A stretch of DNA of 64,000 bases from Drosophila pseudoobscura. Lineage: Eukaryota; Arthropoda; Insecta; Diptera; Drosophilidae. This document shows positions 14,101-25,600 of the stretch, piece by piece. Under the pieces are notes generated by a model that was not told the DNA's origin, made no database searches, and was given only the letters and a program-made list of their open reading frames with translations. The stretch's first letter is position 1, and each line of letters begins with the position of its first letter. Made by a program: the position numbers and the translations under genes. The stretch covers positions 50,855,869-50,919,868 of the forward strand of contig NC_046683.1 in NCBI RefSeq assembly GCF_009870125.1, written 5' to 3'.

Positions 14101-17100
14101 CCGAGTAGGGGGATGAGATGAGACCCAAGACCAATGACAGGGCAGGAGTATTGAACTCTGCCCCCTGTCCCTGCTATTCCCCGTTAAGAGTGCTCTCAGT
14201 TGTATAAGATTATTAGCCCATTTCGAAACAGAGAGAACCCACCTTCCTGAGGCGTAATTAGCAAGTAAGCAGCTGCTGCAGTTGCAACAGGAGGCACTCT
14301 CGAATGTATACTATGGAAATGCACCTGCTCGAAGGCATCCGACGAATGGCAGTTTATCCATGCTGATTGCAATCCCAAAAATGTGCTTTCGGGCCGGAGT
14401 GGGAGGAGCAGCAGCATGACGCTCGAAAGTATGCTATGGAAATTTGTACAGTTATTATTTCACAGTGCTTTTAAGCAGAAATGTCTGGCCGATGAGTGCT
14501 TCATGTCTTTTTGTTTTCGTGTCACGCAACCAACACACATCTGTAGCGCTGGCCTTTGTCCCCCTCTCCCTCTCTCTCGAGCAAGGCGGACTATGTATAA
14601 ACGAGGAGAATGCAAACAAAAGATGGGGCACAGTCACAGTGGCCCTAACTGCCACACACAACCCCCGCTGTCATGTGTGTGTGTGTGTTTGTCCATGGCT
14701 AAAGGGACCGTCATATCTTTTTTTCTAATTGAGACATCTGTGTGCCTGTGCCTGTGCGTGTGCGTGTGTTTGTTTTGGCTACTGTGTCTGTTCGTTTCTG
14801 TCCTGCCTGTCTTTCTGTCCTTCCATCTGAGTGTGTGTGTGGTTGTGTATTTGTCTTCAATCAGCGCTTTGCTTGGCAACATGCTGCCGCTGTTGCTGTT
14901 GCTTCCTTTTGTTCTGCCCTTTGTGCCGCATCTTCGTCTGACTTTGGGCTAAATATATTTAACGCTCAGCAGAACCTTAAATGCGCACAAATACAGACAC
15001 ATTTTGTCAAAAATATAACATTCAACAAAAAACAACAACACACAAATCTCTCTGCTTCTTGGTTGCCAAAAATAATTCTCTCGCTCTATGCCATTCCCCA
15101 GATTTCCTTTCGCTTCGTTCGATGGAGTCTTCCTTGTGGAGAGATGCAGAGGGTATTACGATTTTGAATAGTTGTTTGTTTTGTTGCAGGAATAACGAGT
15201 ACATATGCAGAACCACATCGATTTCATAGTAGGAAAAGTTTTTGTGAACTCCAGGAATTTGTACAGCTTAAATTGATTAAAATCAAAAAAATTTCACCGA
15301 AAAAGCTGGTTTTTAAATCAAATTCTTTACTTTGCCTGAATCAAATAATCATACAAACACTGAGACCGCAAGGGTATTTATAGTCTCTGCCATCGAATAT
15401 ATGTTTTCTATGGTCTCTGTGTTTACGACACACTTTTATCAATTAATTTTCGATGCTTTAGTCCGTGCCCTAAATCCTCCTCCGTGTCCGCGTCCACTTT
15501 CTCATCCGCATCCGCATCCGCATTTATCTCCGTGTTCATGCTCATGTCGCGATCAATAAAACCGGCCCGTGCCACATGTCCACGTGTCCCGGCCACGAGC
15601 TGCTCGCATTAACAGCTTTCCACCCCAAGGCCCGCACTGTCCACCACCTGCTCTTAGGTGTGCGAGCGAGCCTTTATAAAATTCAAATTGTAATTAACAG
15701 CGAATTTGTCCGCTAACTTTTTCAATGAAATTTATTAGGAATTTAATAGCAGGTCAATGGATAAGCCACTACCATTAAAAGCTCGCATTTTCCGCTGATG
15801 AAAGTGGGGACTCGTACGGCGCGAAAGTGGAATAATGAAGAATCAATACGGGTATGCCAGCTTCTCGTTTAATGTGAGTTTCATCGCATTTTATAAGCCT
15901 GCATTTTAAATGGGAATCCTCTCGAGTTGGAATAAATTAAATGAATTTCATTCACGATACACCAACAGACAGACAGAATGTATGGATTTGCCATTGTTTC
16001 GGCAGCTGCGATTTAATTACATTTATTCAGTTTTCATTAAATGCCTGGAGATAATACATGAATTTATACACTTTTGTTTGCTTGTTGTTTTTTGTTGTTT
16101 GTTTATTTAGTATTCATTTTATGTATTGAACATATTGTATTAATCAAGTAAACAAGATCTGTCCACCCTTTTATTGGTTAGCAAACTCCGTTAATTGAAT
16201 GATTTATTTATGCTTACTAGTTTTTATAGAACATACCATACCATACCTAATAAATTCTAGATTCCACTGGCATAAATTTCTTTTAGAGTTTTTTGAGAAA
16301 GCCAACCACCAACCCACTAAATGATTCAATTCAAAATAAAATTCCCTGGACTTTTGCGAGTAGATTACAAACGGAATACCATAAAACCGAATCGCATTCG
16401 TTCGCCTCGCTTAACCGTCTTAAATATTTAAGCTTGTTTGTCCTCGATTGCAAAATGCTGACCTAGAAAGTTGCCACCGCCAATCGGTATTTTACCGTGC
16501 CCTCGGCCTGCTGCTTTCTTGCTGCCATTCTGGCTGTCTGTTAGCCATCATCGGTCCCTGTCCTGTGTCGCCATTCGTCTTTCAGTCCGTCCGTCTGCTG
16601 CCGACTCCTCTACACAGTTGGAACTTTGTTCCGTTTGAGTACAGACACCATTAAGCACACAATGCGGCCAAGTTTCTCGGCTCTCATATTTTATTTGTTT
16701 ACCATCAACACAATTTATTTAACGTACAAATTTCACGCTACTTTGCCCAGAACCTTGGGTCGCCCTAGTCCCTGTCCTGTGTCTGGGAAAAGGCAGGAAA
16801 AAGCCAAAAGGTAAATGTTTTCACTAAATAGTTTTACGTTTACTGGAAAATGTATGTACCCTCGTTTGTCCGCCCCATCCCCCACGCATCCCTTAGACTT
16901 CCTTTGACTCTGACTGTAAGACGTCTCAAGTCGATTTGCTGGCTTTCCGACCGTTGGGTGCCTCTTGCCAAAATGTTTACCTCCATTGAATAATTCAGTG
17001 CACAAAGAATGTATACCAAGCGAAAATAGCAGGCAGACTCCTACGGAGTCTGGGGGAATGGGGAATGGGAAATGCAGCAAGCATGCGACGTGCCTCGTGG

Positions 17101-19198
17101 CATGAACAGGGAATTTGACACATGTTTTGCAAGTCAAATTGCATCATGTTTCCATTTGGCCAATTGCTGAAGTACGTCTAGAAGTACAAATTTATGCAAT
17201 TTCATTTAAGCATTTTCCGCCAGATTTTTGTTTCTTTACCCAGCATTTGCCTCTCTGCCGTCGCTATATGCAGTAATTAATAAAGAGATTATGTGCTAAG
17301 TGTATTATCATAAATGAATAAAAAGTTTCCGTCACCTCTCTTTTGATCAAACATTCCCACAAGCAGACAGACACCGAGATATCCGTATTGAATGGCCTGG
17401 CGTTGGGGGCCCAAACTCATTTAACTTTTTAATTGTTCAGTTGCAAGGCAACAATTCAATAGAATTGTATAACAAGCTAGAACGAAGTTTTCTTTATAAA
17501 CAAATCTGTCTGTTAAAACAATGCTTTGAGTGCAGCGAGTCATGTAATCATTATTCTGATATCAATTTATTGCAAAAACTATCCGATTGCGGGCAGCCAT
17601 CTGTGTGTTCGTTTGATTGCAGGATTTCTGCAGTCCATTTGATAAAAGAGCTTTAGCAAAAACAAAACCCACACACATTGTCTCTTATGGAGCTTCTAAT
17701 TGGTGGATGCTGCCATAAAAAACAAACAAAACGAGCACAGATACTCGATATTACTCGTATTTGGGTACTGTATTGATTTAAATATTTGTGTAGTAATAAA
17801 TATACCTTTGATTCGTATTACAATTATTAAATTATTAATGGAAAGATGTCTACTAGCTATCCTTAAGTGCTTTTTAATTAGCTTTATTAAATATTTAAAT
17901 ATTCATTTAATCACACAAAGCAAAAACCTTGCCACAAATTCCCGCACGTTCAATCTGAGTTATCAGGCTATGAAACAACAAAAAAAAATCAAATTAAAAT
18001 AGGCAATTAATTATTACCTTATTATCATGTTTGTTTTTGCATTATTATCAAAAATTTCTATAATTTTCTGCATATACTATGCATGTGAATTCTGATTTTC
18101 GGGGGAAGCATGAATTATTAAATTCATTTAGGCAGCAGAGGGCAGCAGAAGGGGAAAATAATTGAATTTTATTGAAAATAAATTATTCATTCAGGGAGGC
18201 TCCGGCTTTCAGTGACTTTCGCATTTCTGCGCTTACAGCCGAAACGTTCCGTTTTCAGGTGCTTCCATTTTCACATGTCCTGTTAAGCGCACAATTTAGT
18301 GAAAAATCGTCTGTGATGTCCAATTATTTCAAAAAAATATGGGAAGTTGGGTCAATAGGTCCTATTTATAGATATTTTTCCCCTTTAAAATTGCGATTTG
18401 TTTCGCATAAAAAGCCGTTTACTTCTCATTTCGACCAGGAAAATGTTTCCGTTTTGAAAACTAAAAAAGTTTTGCGTTTGGCAAACACGGAAATTTATCA
18501 AAAGTAAATCGAAAAGTTTTGCCTGCCTGATTGTCCATATTTAATTCTACTTGGTTTTAGTTGAGCTGGGAGATATGTATTTACGACTATTGGCTGAGGT
18601 AAACTATCTCTCCTTCTAGTATGTGAGAGTAAAGCGAGCTAAAGTCAGTATCTATTTAAAGAATTCTAGAATACTGACTAAAAGCTGATTACCAAAACTC
18701 TTGATGTATTCGCCCATTTCTTCCTCCGTTAGTTTCTACATCGGATGGTATCGAATGAATGTTTCGATTTGAGATCCCCGGGGAGAGGTAGTTCCAAATT
18801 TAAATGTACACCAACTATTAGTTTATTTTTATATTAAAGCACAGAGATTGTTGTGAAAATGCATCTGGGATTTCCCTTCTGAAGGTGATTCGCAGTAAAT
18901 GTATAATACTGTTGGGCTTTTGGCTATTAGGGGGGATTCTAGCAAACGAGTTTAACCCTCGCTTTGCTGGCACTTAATGAACGTATGAATGGAACACAAA
19001 GGTCGGGTCGAGTCGGCGCCCATAAGCGCATTAAGTGCAATGAGGGTTTCGAGCTTTCAGCCGGGCTCCGGCTCCAGCTCCGGCTCATGACTCCGTTGTC
19101 GGGACAACCCGGTAGCCGGTTGGCGGATGAGTACTGTGAAGTGGCCGCAATTACAGTGAAATTTATATATATTTCTGCTCCCCCTGCTCTCATTGCAG
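8161..19198. other. Gene-free region upstream of SCYL2
   Basis: No coding gene is supportable. A GC-rich patch at about 8,160-8,480 contains a minus-strand TATAAAG (near 8,168-8,174) and could be a promoter, but no transcript can be followed from it. A perfect CAG|GTGAGT donor sits at 9,130/9,131, preceded by a possible acceptor near 9,046. A CAG/TAG tract lies at 13,958-13,990. Positions 9,480-10,400, 16,000-16,400 and 17,700-18,200 are AT-rich and look like ordinary intergenic DNA. Just before 19,199 a strong pyrimidine tract ending in ATTGCAG marks the acceptor of the first visible SCYL2 exon, so at least one SCYL2 5' exon should lie somewhere upstream. Confidence 0.55.
13958..13990 (+). 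repeat. CAG/TAG trinucleotide repeat
   Basis: About eight CAG units followed by three TAG units. It is a simple repeat in gene-free DNA. Confidence 0.9.
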
Positions 19199-19325
19199 CC
19201 ACGAACTTGAAAGGAAAGCAGCGCTCCAAGGAGACGACCAAGCGACTGTTACGTAGGCCAGCGAAAGGAAGCGGAAACGCGACTCCTGATTGGCGGCTGG
19301 GCAGACATCCAAGACAACGGCAACA
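19199..19325 (+). other. Scyl2: SCYL2 5'UTR part of the first visible exon
   Basis: A strong acceptor (pyrimidine tract, then ATTGCAG ending at 19,198) opens the exon that runs on to the donor at 20,328. In the SCYL2 reading frame there is a TGA at 19287-19289, so translation in this frame must begin after it or enter through a later acceptor. The upstream 5' exon or exons were not found. Confidence 0.55.
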
Positions 19326-20144
19326 ACGGCGGCCAGAATTTTCTCTCGTTTGGATAGTGTCGAGGAGGTGCAACGCGGTCGCAGTGGCAGCGCTATCGGA
19401 ATAGCACCGGCTGGCGGTGCAGCGGCAGGAGTGGGACCAGGACCAGGAGCGGGCGTAGGAGGGGGTGTGGGAGTCGGAGTTGGAGTGGGTGGTGGTGGTC
19501 CAGGTTCAGGTGCAGTGGCAGCGGCAGCGGTGGCAGCGGGTTCACCAGCCAGGGCTGGCCAGCAGCAGCAGTTTGGAGGCGGAGGTCTGGGCGGAGGTGT
19601 GGCTGCTGTCGGTGTGGGTCTGGGAGCGGGACCGGGAACGATTGCGTCACGGCAGCGGAGCGCCAGCACGGTGCTCGACATAAGCCTAGCGGAGCGCAGC
19701 AAGGTCTCCTCCATCGGGGGCCCGCCCTCTCCGCACGTGAGTCTTCTCAAGCGAGGGTCTCTCTACCCCGGCGGTGGTGGTGGTGTCGTGAATGGACTCG
19801 GCCTTGGCGATGCGGCGGTGATTCAAACGAAATGCGACACATTTAATGGAGTGGCATTGGGCGTCGGCGTTGGAGTCGGTATCGGTAGCGGTGTGGGCGG
19901 TGTGGGTGTGGGCGCTGCCTCAGGTGTGGGATTAGGAACAGGAGCTGGAGCTGGACAACGCGGACGTCTATCATCTCTTTCATCATCATCATCCCCCGCG
20001 AGTGTACCAGGTGCAACACTCGGGGATCCATCAGTTGCTGGAGGAGGGGCCGGATCTGCCCCAACCATCGGCAGCGCGCCCGTACAGCCGGGCCCGAAGC
20101 GACAGGGCAGCTTCTCGAATGTATTCTCGAAGCTAATCGATGGT
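19326..20144 (+). CDS. Scyl2: In-frame GV-rich N-terminal extension of SCYL2 without an AUG
   Basis: The SCYL2 frame is open upstream of its first AUG (20145) back to a TGA at 19287-19289, about 285 codons without an AUG. The predicted segment looks like real protein: long Gly/Val runs interrupted by Ser-rich basic motifs (RQRSASTVLD, LLKRGSLYP, GRLSSLSSSS, KRQGSFSNVF) leading directly into the conserved MFAKFKST. Several out-of-frame AUGs precede 20145, which would hinder scanning to that AUG. The best non-AUG start is ACG at 19326-19328, in context gcaacaACGg (A at -3, G at +4). The alternative is an upstream AUG exon joined at a weak AG, such as the one ending at 19304. Confidence 0.55.
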
Positions 20145-22672
20145 ATGCCCGCTGGCACAATGTTTGCCAAATTCAAAAGCACCAACGTGGCCGCAGCCAC
20201 CACGTCGCAGAGTGTCGCCGATGGCAATCCCATTACGCAGTACTTTGAGATTGGCAAGCCGGTGGCTTGTGCCGGGCCAGAGTTGGCCTGGCGCATACAC
20301 GATGCGTACCGCAAAAGCGACAACAAGGTGAGTTTCCCAATACCCAAAAGCACGAAAACTACTTGCCACAAATGGAAATGCTCCCCGTGTTTCTTTCTGG
20401 CAGGAATGCTCGGTGTTTATTTTCGAGAAAAAGGTTGCGGAGAAGCTGCACAAGCCGCGTCGCAAGGAGACCATAACCGAGCTGCTCAAGAGCTCGGTGA
20501 AGACACTAGAACGCTTTCGCCATCCCAGAGTGAGTGCCGGCCCTGTCTCCCCCATCGATAATTACTTTTTCGAAGGTCTCCTTTCTGGTACTCTCTTTCT
20601 ACAGATACTCCAGATCTATCACACCGTAGAGGAGAGTGCGGACACCCTGGCCTTCGCCTCGGAGCCCATCTTTGCCAGCCTCTCGAATGTGCTGGCCTTC
20701 CATGTGAGTTTGAGTTTTAGTTTTCGGTTTCAGTTGTGGGTTTCTGACACCGACACGGACATGCAATTTGTGTGTTTGTCGCTTGGATCGAGGCCTAAAG
20801 GTAGTCAGTCCTGCCTGTTCCTCCCTGCTGCTACTCCCACAAGGGAGGGAACGGCTAAGATTGTTCTATGTTGATTGTTGTTTCTGCTGTGGCTCTGGTC
20901 CTGGCTCTTTCCCCAGCTCTTTCCCTGGCTCTTTCCCTGGCCCCTTCAGTGTTTTGTTAAAGTTTCTCTGCAGCGTAAAGTCAAGTGCATAGTTTGACTT
21001 TCAGCCCAGTGCCTTCTTCACCAGAGAATGAGGCAGAACTACTGGGTATGCATGACAGGAACACAAACGCCAGCCAGCCAACCATCCAGCCAGCCAGCAC
21101 ACTCACACAACTAAATCGAATTACACTGGGTGCGTTTGCGTGTTACTATGTCTATGAGAAAGTTTACGCTGCCAGGATTGAGTCAATAAAGAGCTTCGGT
21201 TTGGGGCCGCCCAGCTCTGACGTTGATACGCTCGGACAGTACGTTCCGTTATAGATATAGATATAGAAATCATCTAAAGTGTATCTAAATAATGGGATAT
21301 AATAATGTTGATTCGCTTGGGTATAGTTTTTATACAAATTTAATCAATAAAAGGATAAAGTTAGTAGTCAAGAAATATCCCCTATCAGTATAGTTTTGTT
21401 ATTCGTATATCTTTGAAACGCACTGTACCTGTACTCCTGCTCGAAAGTGTATTGAGGTGCACACAACAAAATTTCTTACAGAAACAGCAACATACAACAC
21501 ACAGCACAAAACACAAAACAATTACCCAAAGAGCAGAACAGTACCTTTCGAATAGTTTTTCAGTCTCAAGGAAAGTCAATTCCAGTTGAATTACTTTGAA
21601 AATTGCCAAAGGTAAAACACAGAGCACAAACAAATTGCCCCTCACAGAACCAATGAAAAATTGGAAAAGCAAATCAAAGGTTGGAAAAAACAAACAGAGA
21701 GAGAGGGGGAGAGCGAGAGAGCGAGTTTAAGTGGCTTATCATCAAATGCAATGGAAATTTTTAAGTTATGATTCGAAGGTTGCCATTTGGTCGGGCTCCA
21801 AAGAGTGATCCCAACGAAAAGGCAACGTTACGACGAGCTCAGACCGGGATTAGGCACTAACTCTTTATTGCCCGTCTGTCTATCCGTCTGCTCGTGCAGG
21901 AGTCGAAGACCTATGACAATGCGAATGTGGCAGCTGCTGGTGGAGCGGGCGCCGGAGTGGGTCCGGCCCAGACACAGGGGCCGGCGGGCGTCCAGCCGCA
22001 GCGGCCCGCTCATGCAAAGGAATACAGCTTCTTGGACATGGAACTCAAATACGGCTTTCTTCAGGTGAGTGGCAGGTGGGAGTGTGGCCTTCGCTCGGAT
22101 ATTGTATGCTGTATGTTGTCCTGCAGCTGACGGAGGCCCTGGCGTATCTTCACTATTCCGGTCACGTAATTCATCGAAATGTGTGTCCATCCTCTGTACT
22201 AATAACTAAACGCGGTATATGGAAGCTAGCTGGCATGGAGTATGTGGGTGAGTACCACTACCACTACTCGTGGTAGTATATTGTGGCCACTGTCCATAGG
22301 CCAAATTGAAATGAATTGAACTGACGGGTGTGTGGGGCGGAATGGCAATTTGTATTCATATTCGCATTGCAGAAAGAATGAATGAGACTGATTTGAATAG
22401 CTCAATTCCGTGTCCGCCGTGGAGTAACAGGGTATCAAAGATGGCCCAGCCGAATCTGGATTTTATGGGTAAATTCGCATCATTCATTTGTATCTTCGAT
22501 AATTTGTATATTGTGATATATTTTAGCACCCGAAACACAGTCAACGTCCAAGTGCAGTCTGCTCAGCGATATGTTCTCATTGGGAATGGTGATCTGTGCT
22601 GTATTCAACAATGGCAGGCCCCTGATACAGGCCGGAAACTCCACCTCCAACTATGCCAAGCAAATGGAAACG
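20145..22672 (+). CDS. Scyl2: SCYL2 exons 1-7: pseudokinase domain
   Basis: Seven exons encode the N-terminal KFKST segment, equivalent to the human SCYL2 start, and the whole kinase-like domain. The activation-loop DFG is replaced by GME and the catalytic-loop Asp by Asn, so phosphotransfer should be weak or absent. Exon 4 (21900-22064) carries an Ala/Gly/Pro-rich insert (about residues 144-175) between the N and C lobes that I do not expect in vertebrate proteins. Intron 3 is long (1.2 kb) and contains a candidate small mobile element. Confidence 0.93.
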
Positions 22673-25600
22673 GTGCGTAAATAGCAGAGGGATCTACATC
22701 GAAGGACAAGTGCCAATTGGTTGGATAAAAAGTTTCCAGAATCGCTCCGCTTGGCTGCTTCTGGGCTGTGGATTCTGGTCTGTGGGCTCTTTCGAGTTTG
22801 GCTTGTTTGCCTGCTGTAATTAGATTCGCAGCTTTGTCAAATGCAAATGTAATCAAAAAGTCCACTTGAAACTCTAATTATTTTGCCACTTGTGCGGACA
22901 GGTGACGGAGCGGAGCAAACAGAAGCTGTAGCTGTAGCTGTAGCCGTAGCCGTAGCCCCCCCAGGCGTTTGTCATTAAAACTTTTCGTCCTGTCTGGGGC
23001 ATTGGACTTGTCCTCAAGTGGTTTCTAATGTTGTGGCCAAGTTTATTTCGGTTATGCTTATACTTTTCCCCCCTTTTCCCTCTGCTGTCCCTAACAGTTG
23101 GATGATATGGTCCACAAGTTGATGCCTCGTCTGCCCATTGCCCTGCAGGAGGCCACTTCGCGCATGGCCAGTCGGGATGCAACGGCCCGGCCCACCGCCC
23201 AGCTTCTGCAGTTGATCAAGTACTTCATGTGAGTGGATAAATTAATTAACTTTCAGCTAAAGCGTACAACAGTCGTCAGAGTAATAGCAATTTGTGTAGT
23301 TTTTTCACACAAAGTTTTTTTTTGTTGAGTTTTAAATGTAATTGACACCTGCTGAAAGCACACACACACACATTTACCTGAATATGTGTGGTTTGATGTG
23401 GTGGTGGGACACGCAATCTCTAAGCCAATTTGTAGCTGAAATTCAATTGAAGGTTTCACTTTTTTTTTGCACCAACATCAACCATTCAAGCAACGAAGAC
23501 ACACATACGCTTTAATTACGTCTGTTTGCCAAATGAAAACGGTAATCAGACCTGAAAGACATACACAATGCAAAGTGAATGGAGGCTGGAAGCTCCGAGA
23601 AGGTCCCACACGGAAGTGGAAGAGATGAATGGTAGCGCGGCGAATGTTCTACGCGGAGCTGAAAGGGAGATGAATGAAGGTCAGAGCTGGAGTGGAAGCT
23701 TTTCAGCTGATTGTGCTCTAGTAGTGGAATTCAAGTGGCAGTTGGAGGCATCTCCTAGGACCTGCCTTCCTGTCTTGCTGCCTCCCTGCCTGCCTGCCTG
23801 CCTGCCTGACTCTGGGATTTATGACGACAGCAGCTGTTTGCCTCCTGCCTCCTGGAGAGATCTGCGGAGGGAGTAGGAGTCCGGCCGTGCAGGCGTGCCG
23901 CGCTTAGACAAACAAAGCCAAAGATGATGCTGGTCGCTGGGGGAGATGGGGCATAGCTGAAGTGGCAATGGCAGTACAGCGAACACAGATGACGATTCCA
24001 TGAGGCGCCCCAGCGAGTGGATACCGCATACAATCTAAAATAAAGATTTGATAATGGAAATGTGAAAGGAAGGAAAATAAAAGAAGTGGCCTCAAAGTAG
24101 AAACATTTTATCAAGGCTAAATCCTCTATGATAGAACCACTTTCCTTGGAAAAAATACCTGCAAGAAGGAAACGGTTTTGGTGTTTCTAACAATATCTTG
24201 TATATGTATATTTAAAGTGCAGTGAAAGTGTACGTTGCATGGTAGACCTTCAGTCTGATATACCTCGCGTTACACCCATCTTTGTGCGACTCTAAACACG
24301 CTGACAGAAGCAGCAACAGGGACAGCAACAGCGTGCTGCTCCACTTCCATCACTTTCCCTTCGGCTCTTCCGCTCTATCGGCATCACCATCTCCAGTGCC
24401 GCTCTGCCACTGCCTCTCCCATCTCGAGCGTCTTCCCATTCCCCCATCTTCCTCCTTCCTCCCTGTTGGCCAGGCAGTCAGTCTGTCAGCCAGGTTGGTG
24501 GCAGCACTTTGAAGTTAATTTAAATGTTGTCAACATTTTCCGCGTTTTTAGCTGCGTATGCAAATGTCTCGAGTGTCTTGGCAATCAGTGGCAAGCTAAC
24601 TTTCCTTACTTACTCTGCCACAGAGTTTCGCCCCGACTCCGTGACTCCGCGGCTCCGAGACTCCGCGACTCACCGACTCTTAGGTAGATGGATATACTTG
24701 AAATATGATTTTGCTTGGTTGGTTGCGCTGATTAAGTCGACAAGAAGGCAAGTAAGCCGGACAGCATCTGTTGCCGCGTGCAACACGGCGCATACGTAAT
24801 TCGAATTAGTTTCATTGTTTATCAAAGCGCACCGTGCGGATTTGTCAATGCAACTTTCTGCTCAGCGGCAAACAATACAACTGTATTTCTCATTTTCTGA
24901 GCAATTTCCCAGCCAAGGACCCTCTTGGCCTGCTCCGCCACAGATAACAGACTTAGACCAATAAAGGGGTTTGGTATTCACAGAATGTGGTCGAAAGTAA
25001 ACACTTTTTGGCAATTAAATTTCAGCAATTCGCATTTACATAACAATGAAAAGTACGAGTATTTAAAATTCTGAGTATTCAGAAAGTTGTGGCAGCGCCA
25101 CCGCACTCCGTGGCCCCGAGGGTGTGACCGGGCGGAATGGGGCTTAATATTTTAATTGAAGTCCCTGCCGAGATACATAAATATTTCGTTTAGTTAATAT
25201 TCGGTGTGTTTTAATTTGTCTGTTGATGAATTGAATATTCGAGTTTTACATTTAATTGCCTACCATTTAGCCACTAATCCAATTCGTAGCGAAAAACTGC
25301 AATTAAGCACTTTAAAGAGATTATATAAAATGCGTTAAATATTCGTTTGAAATACGTGCGATTTTATTCAAGAGTACTTGCACTCGTACCATATTTACCC
25401 AAACTGACAGGCAGATGGTGAAATTTAATTTAATTTGATACGATACTTGCGACTTAAGGTTCTTTTGCATCTTCCACAGCGATCCGGCTATAAATGCTCT
25501 CAAGTTCCTGGACGTGGTCAACATGAAGGACACGCAGCAGAAGTCCCAGTTCTACAAGACCACCTTGATAGAGGCCATGCCGGTGATACCACGTGTAAGT

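Noticed and set aside
14383..14952. 189-codon plus-strand open frame
   Set aside because: It is driven by GT and CT repeats (Cys/Val/Leu runs) and lacks a coherent protein pattern or a transcript context.
18964..19404. 146-codon plus-strand frame overlapping the SCYL2 5' end
   Set aside because: It crosses the strong acceptor at 19,198 and ends early in a different frame from SCYL2. It is probably an effect of GC-rich DNA.
19190..20555. Long antisense frames across the SCYL2 first exon
   Set aside because: Pro/Ala/Thr runs are the mirror image of the GV-rich coding strand. No promoter or splice signals support them.
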